A stretch of DNA of 64,000 nucleotides from Isoetes taiwanensis (taxonomy: Eukaryota > Streptophyta > Lycopodiopsida > Isoetales > Isoetaceae). The number at the start of each line of letters is the position of its first letter. The stretch's first letter is position 1. The position numbers and the translations under genes were made by a program. The notes under the pieces are model-generated. The model saw only the letters and a program-made list of their open reading frames with translations. It searched no databases and was not told the DNA's origin. The stretch is taken from contig JAJEKV010000027.1 of assembly GCA_021234155.1 (NCBI GenBank), positions 1,205,109 through 1,269,108 on the forward strand, given 5' to 3'. Below are positions 22,330-34,106 of this stretch, in pieces.

Positions 22330-24785
22330 GTTAGTATCAGCATATTATTTCAATAATTAAAGAGCCATTCCCAAATCTTCGGATTATACAAAGAAAAGAT
22401 GCAAAGGACTCAACACGTGTCAAGATCATACCCGCAATGAAGACCAAGCCGCAACAAATTGAACAACACATTTAGAAAATAAACAAGTTTCTCATTTATA
22501 AAAGCATAAGCGATTCACGGGCACACAAAAAAAACAAAACAAGGAGATGTAAACAGAATCAGTTCATAGGTGCGCCACTGAAAGCATGCCTAATCGGTTC
22601 ATCCAAATTGGCGAATCTCTTGCACGAGCAAGACTCTAGCTAAGCTCATATGAGAGCGCAAAGACATGTAACCGTTACATGTACCCCCAATTGATCCCCT
22701 CCACAAATAGAAATAGTATTTTCGATTGAAGCATAAAACCCTCTAAGTCGCCTAAGCCAAGCAAGCGCAAGGATGCCGCAATCCTATGCACCCGGGTTCG
22801 ACCGTATGATGCTATTAACAAATTCTTGAGCCATTTAAAACTGCCCAGCTCAGCCCGAGAACACAACGGATCGGATGTGAAGCTTCAACAATTTAAGAAA
22901 TATAGGAATAAGGCAAAGATACGGCCAGAGGTCGTTCCACCCCAAAGAATAAGCTCTCCATCAGTGTCCATCACTACACCGCAACTAAAAAGCAAACGAA
23001 GCCATGAAAAAAAACCAAATGTACACTCCAAAGCCAACAAACATGATCACCCAACACCATGGTGCAATCACCCTTGTGCACGGGATGAAATCCACACCAG
23101 GCTCCAAAACAACTACATCATCACCGGTCATGACTATAAGACTCATCTCAAACATCCTCAAATTAATGTCTTGCTCATCCTCGGGGATGGTATCATCCCA
23201 ATACCTTCTCCTCCCAGCCCATTTCGGGCTCTGTGTACTAACCCAAAAGCAGCCAAAACAAAATAGTTCTCATGTCGGAGGGCATGCACCGAGAAGGATT
23301 TAAGAAGACCCTCCATGCGGCCCGGACGGTGCTCATTAATGTGGGCGATTGGAGGGATAATCCAAGAACTGGATAGTGTGAACTTACCGTAATCCGGATC
23401 ATTCGCCAATGTAAACGAGGAGGCTAGCATCTTCACGGTTGCCATGATAGTTAACATAATGGGCAAAGACGATTCAAAAATTCTTATTATTAAGAACAAC
23501 TAAGTTTTGGTATCACCAGCTCCCCATCTTAAGTATAAATCCCTTACCTTTCGATGGCATCCCTCACCGATATTATGAAGGTGGCGTATATAGTGGACCT
23601 TTCCAAAATCTTTCATACAATAACCAATCATACCTTCAAAACAATGAAGGCGTGGGTATTCTTCAAGGCTTTGCTGCATCAAGATCACACCAGGGAGGCT
23701 TACAAGCCCGGTTAAATTCCTTCTTTATGGCATCATTCATGGCCCTAGGGGTTTTAAAACACCTCTAAAGACAAACCGACAATGTAAATGGTCTACAAGT
23801 GAGCACCCCTTTCCATGGCTACAGCTCCCAGAACACACCTCCTATCACAAAATCCCACAAGGCCATCATAGAAACTCACAGGGACATCCTGCCTGGACAA
23901 GCCTAGGGTGACACTCACATCTATCAAGTTCCAACTCGACCAACAAAGAAATCCCGGCCTCTCTCTGAATTGAATTCAACACATACCCACTGTGAGCAGT
24001 GCCCAGAGGAACGCATCACTCCTGAGCCTTTCCGGGCTGACCTCTTCAACGACATAGCGGATAAAAACAATGCCCGCGAACAAAACAAAAATCGTGCCTG
24101 TCTTCTTCAACACTGCACCTCCGGCTCCCCGCCAACGCGACCCGGCTTATCCACCCAAAACAAATAAGGAAACAAACCAGAAAGCGGACATCACCCGGAG
24201 CTCCGCCATCCCTGCAGAAGCCCAAGGAGAAACCACCACTTGCGCCCAACCAGCCATCCGGAACTCCAATATGCCCGCCCAAAATTCTAGGGTTGGGAAT
24301 CCCAGTTGCCACCGTCAGCAACATACGGTTTTACATACAAATACAACACTTAACCATTTGGAAATCTTATGGTATAACTATACCATTCCTAATTTCGGAC
24401 ACATTATAGATGTGGGTGTCCACAAAAATCTTTTGGCGTTATTCAAAATATGTTCCCTTGCACCACAAAGTACATAATCAATTCAAGCCCCTACTTATAA
24501 AATTGTTTTCGAAGTAAGTTAAAAGAATGAGATGAGAAATAAACAATGAATAGGTGAGAAACAAACACTATATCTATGTACATTCTTTAGTTACCCTTAC
24601 CCCCCCCCCCTTCAAAAAAAAAAAAAACCCAAATATAAGTAAGTCCTTGCACCTCTCCTCCTAAATAAGACTAAGTACTCAATTCTATACTCAATTTTGT
24701 ATTATCATCTTCATACTTATATGACAACTTTCACAATCGTATTATCAAAGACATGACAACTTTTACTTTCCCTCGCTTTTTGATA
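22330..24785. other. anonymous region, weak ORFs
   Basis: Plus frames at 22826-23266, 23004-23303 and 24070-24477 and minus frames at 23158-23499 and 24046-24324 overlap one another and show no recognised domain. The 24.0-24.3 kb part is GC- and proline-rich. A C10 run followed by an A-rich run occurs near 24600. It could include decayed upstream LINE sequence, but I cannot support that. Confidence 0.35.
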
Positions 24786-24789
24786 AGTA

Positions 24790-26604
24790 ACCGCAATGAG
24801 GCCTCTCAAGGCCCCAAAGCTTGGCCATGAAGCAAGCATCCAAGTATCGCTTCAAGGCATCGCGTTCCTTCCCGGTGTATGCACCGGGTCCACATCCTCG
24901 GTGCCCGCACATTCCATCGCGAGAACCAGCGGGCTTGCTTGTTCTTTCCAGCGGGCTTTTGAGTCATTGCGGGCCCATCGCCACCGCCAAAGCAAGGTTG
25001 GGCAGCCGGGCTTCATCCATAGCCACCACCTTCCGGAAGTAAATAATGTGACGCTCCAGCAGCAGCCCTCTCAGAATGGAAGGAAGCCTGCCTCCTGAGC
25101 AAGATCCGGTATGGGACCGTGGATTTCACTCCTGCCCGGGCAAGAAGGCCTTCAGACTGCTCTAGATTGTTCCAAGTGGTGAGGGATATCACCGCCCCCA
25201 CACTACCCCCCATAGAGGAGGACCGGTTCAACCAAGGCCTCGAACAAGTGTGCTGGTGACCCCATGCATCTGATTTTGCCTTGATCGGTTGTTTTGCATT
25301 GCATATGGGGCTTTCCCGCTGCGACCCAGAACTGGATGGATGCATCCCAAAGTGTGGTAGTAGAAAACTCAATGCCCAAATACTTATAAGATCGAGCCAC
25401 CTCCACTACACGCCTCGTAAGTGAATGAGGGAAGGCGTGGGTGCGGATGATGGGACCGGCAGCACCCTCGTCTTGGCCAAGTTAACTCTCATGCCGATGA
25501 ATCATGTTTAAAGTGTCCAAAGCATCCGGTGGGCATGTCCTTCCAGGGGTATATGCGAGCAGTCAACATCATCGGCATATATGAGTTGTCAATTATATGT
25601 GCATCAACCGAGCACCTCCCCTCCCTCCTGCTCGGCTAGCCATTCTTCTAGTCCGCCAATGTACAAAGTTCAAGAGCGTGGGGATAGAGGGCCCCCGGGC
25701 GCACCCAATGTTATTTTAACAACGGGCTCCCCGACAAGGGTGAGACGACCGGAGCAAGCCTCAGATAGTCTCAGATATAGCATTACGCAAGTCGAGGGGT
25801 CCCCACTGCCCTCAATGGCCCCACAACTTATCCCGAGGCAGCGTGGTAAAAGCCTTTGCGAAATCCACAAAGCAACGATGACAGTTCTCGCGTTGATTCA
25901 TTTATCCTCTATGAGTGTTCGCAGAGTGAAGATATGGTCAATTATTAGAATGCCGGGGCGAAGCCTGCTCAGCGTGAGAGCCCGCACTTCTCCATCCTCC
26001 GCCCAAAGTGTCGGGCTCGCCAAGAATCCCGGCAAAGCAACTTGGCAAAGGCGTAACCGACCATAATGGTGCGATAGTTGGTGGGTACGTGGGGGTCCCC
26101 GCTTTGTATATGGGCACAACTCTACTGGTAGTTCGGGGGGGGAAGCCTTCTTGCAATGCCACGTTGAAGAGTGCCGTGGAGAACCGGCACCATTGGGGGC
26201 CTGACTAATTTGAGAAGCTCACCAAGATACCATCCAAATCTGCTGCCTTCCGATTAGCTTAGGCGCAGCGGGCCCATTATGACATCCCTTCAAGAATGAC
26301 CCATAGCTAGGGCCTCGGAGAATACTAAGGCTGCCGGCTTCCCATTGGGTCATACAAATACGCAAAGTATCTCACCCATTGTTCCGGGGTAATATTTCAT
26401 GTGGGTCAGGCGGGCTTACTCAAGACCTTTCTCCAAGGCCCTAGGGTGGCGGTCTAGTAGACCAAACATCATTCATGGCCGAGTTAAAGGTACCGGGCTT
26501 TCTTGGTCTTGAGGAAGGAGCGGTATTGACGGACGGATTTGGGGCTAATGGTGGGGTCCAGCACTTGGCGGAGCCATCGCTTCAGCCTCCCCGACATTCG
26601 CCAT
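24790..26604 (-). mobile_element. LINE, 5' (inverted) segment: reverse transcriptase
   Basis: Read on the minus strand from 26604: RLKRWLRQVLDPTISPKSVR (26700-26560 frame), VVPIYKAGTPTYPPT, DHIFTLRTLIED, a GEPVVKITLGAPGGPLSP block and the catalytic YADD at 25579-25568. Then come SYKYLGIEFSTTTLWDASIQ and SPAHLFEALVEPVLLYGG, typical of the end of a non-LTR reverse transcriptase. Several frames and stops break it. Its downstream end at 24790 (minus strand ..CTTCATGGCCAAGCTTTGGG) corresponds to about 48310 of the plus-strand copy. The adjoining plus segment at 26605 corresponds to about 48370 there, so the two pieces belong to one insertion with an inverted 5' part. Confidence 0.85.
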
Positions 26605-27175
26605 CGATGCTCACGAGGGGCCCACACCACTACCTGCGCACTCCATCTACCCATGAAAAGCGCAGGTGATTGCTTCCATTCAGACATGTGCACACCACCT
26701 CCGCATTGAGACAGGGAGATGGATTCGAGCCGCGTGAGAACAGAGTCCGCCGGTCCGGTCAACAGTGGCGCCATTGAGGATGAAAGTCACGCCCTCCAGG
26801 CACGTCCACAGACGAGCATATCCTGGGCTCAAGATGCTCGGTTAGTTGTGCCCCATCGTGCCCTACATGAGCTTATCGAGCACTCCACCTCTATAGGTTT
26901 GTTGGGAACGTACCTCCGGGAGGTAATGGATACGCGGACTCAGTTATGCCCCCCTGTCCAACATTAACCTCAGCTGTACTTGTGATTATGTATATAATCG
27001 GTGGGCAAGATGTCAAAGATCCTTATTGCTACTAAGGTTTTCCCCCAAAACCTTCCGGGCGGGGTTTTTTAATCCTCGTAGTAATCGCTGCGCTCTCTTT
27101 TTAATTTGATCCCATAGGCCAGCTTGGTCTCCTCGGGATTTATAAAATCATATTCTATTCTATTCTATTCTATTC
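26605..27175 (+). mobile_element. LINE, 3' (sense) segment with tail
   Basis: Begins gatgctcacgaggggcccac, as at about 48370 in the other copy. It encodes the C-terminal region (IEDESHALQARP, then GTYLREVMDTRTQLC) and ends with a 3' UTR (cccataggccagcttggtct) and a tail of ttcta repeats at about 27150-27175. It carries the conserved stem structure at 27023-27085. The ORF is broken. It is the sense half of the twin-primed insertion whose other half is inverted at 24790-26604. Confidence 0.85.
27023..27085 (+). other. LINE 3' UTR structured element
   Basis: The outer stem is TTATTGCTAC with GTAGTAAT (one G-U). Inside are a hairpin GGTTTT-ccccc-AAAACC and a second GGGG..TTTTTT..AATCC. The same layout occurs at 48774, 58155, 60191 and 63541. 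Confidence 0.7.
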
Positions 27176-27289
27176 CATCATATTTATTAAGATGCAATCT
27201 ATTTGCAAATCAGAATTATTCAAGAAGATAATATTTGCCCTCACATAATCGACTTAAAGCCACTTTAAATATAATTACGACATTTTTAT

Positions 27290-27350
27290 GCCCGACAAAA
27301 AGCCCAGCAACGCTGGGCACTTTTTCTAGTTAGCATATAATAGAATAGAA
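27290..27350 (-). repeat. possible LINE tail fragment, opposite orientation
   Basis: agaatagaatagaat at about 27330-27347 is the reverse complement of the ttcta tail of the LINE ending at 27175. It follows an 18-base hairpin gcccagc-aac-gctgggc. It may be the tail of another insertion facing the first; nothing else of that element is visible. Confidence 0.35.
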
Positions 27351-28945
27351 TAGAATAAATTTTTTAACAATAATTCAATAATTCGAGTGCATTTGGTCAT
27401 CAAAACCAAAGTAAATAATCACAATTCAATATCAAAGTGTAGCATATTGAGCCACTAGCTTGCAAATCCAGCATACTTTTCAAGGGATATATTACTGCAA
27501 ATTCACCTTTTCAAGCATTTGTCAAAGTGCATATAAAAGATAAACTTCCTATATTGAGAAAGTGCTAAGAGTCGTGCTTTATAAATGTCAAGACATCAGA
27601 AATGCAGTGCCTTATACCGTTTGATATAAGGAAAAAGCTTATCCTGTTCATTTTTTGTGTGAGCTCCAAAGCTACGCATCCATCACCATTTCCAGCAAAC
27701 CAGAACATAAAGGAACAAAGAAACGACAAAGGGAAGAGAGGTCCGGTACCTGCAGCCAAACAATACTTTGTTAGCATGATAACGGTAACAAAGCAAGGGC
27801 CAAAAGGTACATATGGGCCTCTCGGTTCATCACCGATTATCCTTTGTAACCTCTTTGTCCCCAAGTTACAATTTACTGAAAATAAGAAATACGAAATAAA
27901 AATGTATGTACAAGAGCAAGAAAACCAGTGAAAACATTTCAGCCAACCATTGGCAACCTTTCAAACTTGTAATCTGCCATAGCAGACATGTACCTTTGTA
28001 ATTCGAAGGCTGATTCAAGTCTTCATCTACTTGCGTTCTAGAGAATCAAGTATTCAGAACGACCAAAGCCATCACAGTTGTGATCCTGGATGGTCCTTTC
28101 ATTCCAAAGTAATTTGTGCTTCTTCAAGCAGCAGTAACAACGCTTCTGTGAAGCATTCTTTCATTTCTCAAGATATTTCATCGTATCCTCTGCTTTATTC
28201 TCACAAAGGTGGGAAAATCTCTTACATCTGTACCTATTACAGAATCTTAAGTTGAATTCCAGCTTACCATAAAGCCTCCATCAAATCTTTATGAGTATTA
28301 TGAAAGGAAAGTTACCACCGTTTACAATAAACCGTCAATTTAGCTTGTGCCAGAATAATCCCTGCTAAAGCGAATGGTCAATGCTGCAAATCCGTATGCC
28401 AATGCCGTATCAGACCACCGCCATTTTGGGTAGTGCCAGAGAATCACATCCTAACTCGTGTGGAGCATAGCCCATCTTTCTCATCTTGGAGTAGAGTCGC
28501 TCTGAGCATTTTAGCTAAACCTAATGCCATTTTTATTTTGAAACCATAAAATAAATATGCTATTCGTAATGGATATTTCATGATATATGTAATCAAAGTG
28601 TATAATACAATAAAATCACATACCTTAAAGTTTACAAGTATATGCCACAAGTCATATGATGATATACAAGAAGCACGTTATCATGGTAAGCAAACTCTTT
28701 AGTAAGCCATGCATGCAAGCCCTTTTGCTTGCAAAAAGCCAAGTGTCTCCATGCATTTAAAGGAAAATGCATGCAGATGCTTTAACTTTATGGGGAAGAA
28801 AATTTTCCACTTCAATGTTTGGACATCTTTGATAACTTAAAACCTTCTACGAATACACTTTGTCCACTAAAGTGGCAAGTTCTACTAGAGTCACCATATT
28901 TATAAGAAAATAAACATGATTATATTAGGAAAAAATAAAATAAAA
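27351..28945. other. anonymous region, possible exon
   Basis: On the minus strand, a good acceptor (tttggctgcag) near 27750 opens a frame with hydrophobic residues (LFPLSFLCSFMFWFAGNG) to a stop at 27565; no partner exon is identified. The rest, including atgcatgc-rich sequence near 28700, shows nothing I can support. Confidence 0.3.
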
Positions 28946-29230
28946 TCATAGGGTATTTGATTACAAATACAGTGCAACCAATCATTTCTACGCGTATTCG
29001 CACTGGTCACACGCTGGACATACGAGAGCCGTGGGATGCGCAAATTCGAGGGCTGCATAGGGTCTTGGGTGGTCCAGGGGGTCCAGGGGGGAGATGAATA
29101 TGATGGGATAGACCATGGTCCTATGCAGGGATAGGTTCATTATGTAAAATAAAAAATTATGGATGTATAAAAGTCAAAAAATATGTATTTTGGGGTAAAA
29201 AAATATATTTTCCATATCTTTTCCTCGCCA
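28945..29230 (+). repeat. tRNA-like repeat, partial unit and right border
   Basis: Starts in the unit at atcatagggtatttgattac, continues through the box-B-distal part and ends with cagggataggttc (29126-29138) and the A/T-rich outer arm, as at 9.9-10.0 kb. The head of the unit (box A and box B) is missing. Confidence 0.75.
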
Positions 29231-29550
29231 GTCGAATTTTTTTTCTCTCGTAAGCGAAACTTCAAACTTTGCATGAACGAAGATTCAAGTATTTTTTATC
29301 TACGAGAAACTTCGCCCATAATTAAACTGAAGTTTTGCGTAAGCGAAAAAACAAAAATCGTGTAAGCAAAAGAACGATTTCGCTTATGCGTCGCGTAAGG
29401 AAACCGTTTTTTCGCTTACGCAAACTTGTTCTTTTGCTTACGAGATTTTTTTTGTCTTAGCATAAACAAAAGAATGGTTTTGTTTACCCGAGTTTGCGTA
29501 AGTGAAACCATTCTTTCACTTATGCGAAAATTCTTCGACGCCAGAACTTT
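29230..29550. repeat. cluster of cgtaagcgaaa / tttcgcttacg motifs
   Basis: At least eight variants of gcgtaagcgaaa occur in alternating orientation (for example gttttgcgtaagcgaaaaaa, ttttttcgcttacgcaaac, tttgcgtaagtgaaacc, ctttcacttatgcgaaaa). Together they can pair into several hairpins. Reduced forms occur at 10.05, 31.24 and 32.03 kb, so the cluster belongs to the outer part of the tRNA-like repeat element. Confidence 0.8.
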
Positions 29551-29554
29551 TTTC

Positions 29555-31235
29555 TTGCCATAGCTTTTACGTATTATACTTTAAAATTGTGTCGTATCAT
29601 TGGATTAAAAGGTACTGAGCATAAAACGTATGCAGTATTGAACCTATCCCTGGTCCTATGTCTCTGATGTATAAAAGGAGCAGGATCACAAAAAAAGGGT
29701 AGGAAAATGTGTTCCTTCTAAGCACATAGAGGTATCAGGAATGTTGGTTAGAGGACTCTTCAAAAAGATTTTGTTCCTCTTTAATGGAGCAAATCATAGG
29801 GTATTTACTTACGAATGCAATGCAACCAACCATTTCTAAGCGTATTCGCACTAGTCGCACGCTGGACATACGGGAGCAGTAAGATGGCAAAATCCAACGG
29901 CTGCATAGGATGTTGAGCACGACGAGTGCGAATAAGCATAGAATAATTTGGGGGTTCAGTTAGAAATGAATACGATGGAATAGGCCATGGTCCTATGCCA
30001 CTGATGTATAAAAGAAGCAAGATCACAAAAAAGGCAGAAAAATGTTTCTCTTCTGAAGCACGTAGAGGTATTAGGCAGTGTTGGTTAGAGAACTCCTCAA
30101 AAAGATTTTGTTCCTCTTTTATGGAGGTCCGAGTCCTCTGATGTGTAAAAGGAGCATGATCACAAAAAAAAAAGTAGAAAAATATATCTTCCTTCTGAAG
30201 CACGTAGAGGTATTAAGGAGTGTTAGTTAGAGGACTCCTCAAAAATATTTTATTACTCTTTTATGGAGGTTCGAGTCATTGTATCGACGGGATTGGCAAC
30301 CATTGCAAATCATAGGGTATTTGATTACAAATACAGTGCAACCGATTATTCTAAGCGTATTCGCACTGGTCGCGCGCTGGACATACGAAAGTCGTAGGAT
30401 GCACAAATTCGAGGGTTGCATTGGGTGTTGGATGTGACGAGTGCGAAGAAGAATAAAAAGGATTGGAGGTGTCTAGGGGCAGATGAATATGATGGGATAG
30501 ACCATGGTCCTATGCAGGAATAGACCATAGTCCTATGCCACTGATGTATGAAAGGAGCAAGGTCGCAAAAAAGGGTAGAAGAATGTTTTCCTTTTGAAGC
30601 ACGTAGAGGTATTAGGCAGTGTTGGTTAGAGGACTCCTCAAAAAGATTTTGTTCGTCTTTTTTGGAGGTTCGAGTCCTTGTATCAATGGAATTCGCAACC
30701 ATTGTGGGTATTTCTATTGGTCGCGCACTGGACATACGAGAGCTGTAGGATGGAAAAATCTGATGGTTGCATGGGGTGTTGGGCACGACGAGTGCGAACA
30801 AGCATAAAAGTGATTTTGGTTTTGGAGAGGAGGGGTTCAAGGGGGAAATGAATACGATGAGATAGACCGTAGTCCTATGCTACTGATGTGTAAAAGGAGC
30901 ATGATTACGAAAAAGGTAGAAAAATATCTTCCTTCTGAAGCACGTAGAGGTATTAAGGAGTGTTAGTTAGAGGACTCCTCAAAAATATTTTATTCCTCTT
31001 TTATGGAGGTTCGAGTCCTTGTATCGATGGGATTGGCAACCATTGCAAATCATAAGGTATTTGATTACAAATACAGTGCAACCAATCATTTCTAAGGGTA
31101 TTCGCACTGGTCGCGCGTTGGACTTACGAGAGCCGTAAGATGCGCAAATCTGAGGGCTGCATTGGGTGTTGGGCACGACGAGTGCGAAGAAGCATAAAAA
31201 TGATTGGAGGGGTCTAGGGGGAGATGAATATAAAT
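29555..31235 (+). repeat. tandem array of tRNA-like repeat, second array
   Basis: The left border GAACCTATCCCTG is at 29640-29652, preceded by the arm acgtattatactttaaaattg also present at 8.7 kb. Units follow with box B words at about 30265, 30664 and 31005 (spacing about 399 and 341 bp). Earlier units are damaged: one lacks box B (about 29780) and one jumps from gtccgagtcc to the tail of the unit at 30130. Minus-strand ORFs in this span are by-products. Confidence 0.85.
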
Positions 31236-31531
31236 TCGCGTAAGCAAAACTGTTCTTTTGTTTATGAGGTTTTGTAGTACTGGAATGTTTGACAGGCTTT
31301 ATATTTTTGTAGTACAAAAATGTTTACCATGTTAGAAGTGATATTAGGGAAAATCTTGCCTACTTTAGCAAATAACCTATTGGAGTGATCTTTGAGAATA
31401 GCAGCAGAAGAAACAACACTTAACCTTTAGACACTCCTCCATCAAACCATAAAAAAAGCAAAACTTTTAACTTGAGACATGCTCACCTCCATGGACAGCT
31501 TTGGCTCTGATATTTGAGCAGGGGCAGTAAC

Positions 31532-32002
31532 TCACCACAGGACTTGAATCAGAAGATCCTCTTCAATGAAGTTTAAGGCTTCAAATTCTCCAACAATGTT
31601 GTAGAGGGTCACTTTTTCTCTCCCATTAGATATGGTACATTCTCCCTTTGAACACACAGGCAAGTCATAAATATTAGATTTCTCATCAATACCTTCAAAT
31701 GCAACCACCACAAAGTTAGCAGCTACAACAATACCTTCTACATCAGTTGGCACATTACTCACAATGCCCATAGGGTTGATTTTAGTATTGGAAAAGGATT
31801 TTAGCACCATAGGAGCCTTCTTATCAATTTCTAAACCACATAATCTCATAATGTGATGAGGCATTACATTAAATGGTGATCCTCCATCAAGCAGCATTTT
31901 GGTTAAGACTTTCTTACCCATCCTTGCCATACATGTAAAAGCACCTGGATTGTAATCTTCTTGGGTCAAGACATGCTCCTCAATATGATTTGTGAGAGCC
32001 AC
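31532..32002 (-). pseudogene. retroviral-type aspartic protease fragment
   Basis: A continuous minus-strand frame of about 156 codons. The segment KMLLDGGSPFNVMPHHIMRL has the D-(T/S/G)-G-S active-site pattern followed by N-x-M, as in the gag-protease region of plant Ty3/gypsy polyproteins. Downstream VVAANFVVVAFEGIDEKSNI fits the strand-rich protease fold. In intact elements this enzyme cleaves the Gag-Pol polyprotein. No gag zinc knuckle or reverse transcriptase is present nearby. The piece (about 31317-32025) sits between parts of the tRNA-like repeat element with gtaagc motifs on both sides, so it inserted into that repeat. The frame is open over this length but isolated. Confidence 0.75.
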
Positions 32003-32025
32003 TTCATCCTCTTTGGTTAGATTTA

Positions 32026-33330
32026 AACCGTTCTTTCGCTTACGCGAAACTTCAATTTAATTATGGGAGAAGTTTCCCGTAAACGGAAAGAAAAAATGAA
32101 ACTTCACTTACGAGAAAATATTTTTTTTTTTCGGACGTCGAGGAAAAGATATGGGAAATACGTTTTTTACCTCAAAATACGTTATTTTCGACTTTATATG
32201 TTTTTTATTTATATGTACAAAACCTATCCCTGCACAGGACCATGGTCTATCCCATCATATTCATCTCCCCTCTGGACCCCTCCAATCAATTTTATGCTTC
32301 TTCAGATTCGTCATACCAACACCCAATGCGTTCCTCGAATTTATGATGCTACGCGGGCTCAGATATCCAAGTGCGCAACCAAGCACGAATACCGCTGGAT
32401 TTTGCCATTCTATCGCCCTCAGATGGCCAAAGGCATGACTAGTGCGAATACGCTTAGAAATTATTGGTTGCATTGTATTTTTAATTAAATACCCTATGAT
32501 TTGCAATGGTTTCCAATCCCATCGGTACAAGGACTCGAACCTCCATTAAAGAGGGAAAAAAAAACTTTTTGAAGAGTCCTAATACCTCTACATGCTTCAG
32601 AAGGAAGACATTTTTCTACCCCCTTTTTTTTTTTATCCTACTCCTTTTATGCATCAGTGACATAGGACTACGGTCTATCCCATCGTGATTCATCCCCCCA
32701 CCCTCCAATCACTTTATGATTTGCACTCGGCTGTGTCTAACACCCCATGCAACCAGAATTTGGCATCCCATCGCCCTATATGTCCCAAGGCCTATTAGTG
32801 CGAATACGCTTAGAAATGATTGGTTGCACTGTATTTATAATAAAAATACCCTATGATTTGCATTGGTTGCCAATCCCGTCGATACAAGGACTCGAACCTC
32901 CATTAAAGAGGAACAATTTTTTTTTGAAGAGTCCTCTAACCACGTGCTTCAGAAGGGAGACATTTTCCTACCTTTTTTTTGTGATTCTGCTCCTTTTATA
33001 CATCACTGACATAGGACGATGGTCTACATCGTATTTATTTTCATCCTGGACCCCCCAATCATTTTTTATGCTTATTTGCACTCGTCGCACCCAATACCCC
33101 ATACAGCCGTCGAATTTGCCCATCCTATGGCTCCTGTATATCCTGCGCGCGACTAGTGTGAATACGCGTAGAAATAATTGGTTGCACTATATTTATAATT
33201 AAATACCCTATGTTGCGATGGTTGCCAATCCCATCGATACAAGGACTTGAACCTCCATTATAAAAGAACAATTTTTTTTTGAGGAGTCCTCTAACCAACA
33301 CTCCCTAATATCTCTACGTCCTTGTCCTTC
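32026..33330 (-). repeat. tandem array of tRNA-like repeat, minus orientation
   Basis: Reverse-oriented units: ggactcgaacctccatt at about 32530 and 32885, and ggacttgaacctccatt at about 33240, a spacing of 355 bp each. The border aacctatccctg at 32221-32232 and the gttacg/gtaagc arm at 32030-32110 mark its end. Copies differ by point changes in box B, the third having C to T. Confidence 0.85.
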
Positions 33331-33830
33331 AGAAGGGAAACATTTTCCTACTTTTTTTTGTGATCCTGCCCCTTTTATACATCAGTGCCATAGGACCATG
33401 GTCTATCCCACTGTATTCATTTTCCCACTGTATTCTTTTATGGAGATTCGAGCCCTTGTATCGATGGGATTGGCAACCATTGCAAATCATAGGGTATTTG
33501 ATTACGAATACAGTGTAACCAATCATTTTTAAATGTATTGCACTAGTCGTGCGCTGGACATATGGGAGCTATAGGATGGGAAAATTCGTCAGCTGCATGG
33601 GATGCTGGGCGTGACGAGTGCGAATAAGTATAAAAATGATTGGGGAGGTCCAGGAGGTAAATGAAAACGGTGGGGTAGACTATGGTCCTATGCGACTGAT
33701 GTATAAAATGAGCAGGATCACAAAAAAGGGTAGGAAAATGTCTCTCTTTTGAAGCAACACTGTTGCAAATTAAACGGGAGTGTTGCATCACTCCCATTTC
33801 AAAGATTCCCTTAAGAAAAACACCATGCTT
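33330..33830 (+). repeat. tRNA-like repeat, plus-oriented partial unit
   Basis: The orientation flips near 33420 (ccactgtattctttt junction). A plus unit with ggagattcgagcccttg then runs to a truncated next unit ending about 33750. Two arrays of opposite polarity therefore abut here. Confidence 0.75.
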
Positions 33831-34106
33831 TAAAAATTGATCCTTTTTTTAAAAAGTTGGGGATTTCAAGAGGAACAAAATATTTTAGCTTGCATTTTGG
33901 GTTCTTTTGAAGTGATGATCTTGTATTCGTGAAGAAGAGCTCGAAAATGGTAAAATTTCAGACATTAGTACACAATCACTGTAACTAGGAATTCGAAGAT
34001 ATCTCAATAAGGTAGAAAAAATAATAATTATGTTATTAAATTTTTTTAGTACATCAAATTCGGCAATAGTTTCTAGTCAATCATAACTAATCTAGCGGAA
34101 GACAAG

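Noticed and set aside
27300-27322. Hairpin gcccagc-aac-gctgggc followed by ctttttct, like a bacterial terminator
   Set aside because: The context is plant nuclear DNA next to LINE tails; one short hairpin is not evidence for bacterial origin or termination.
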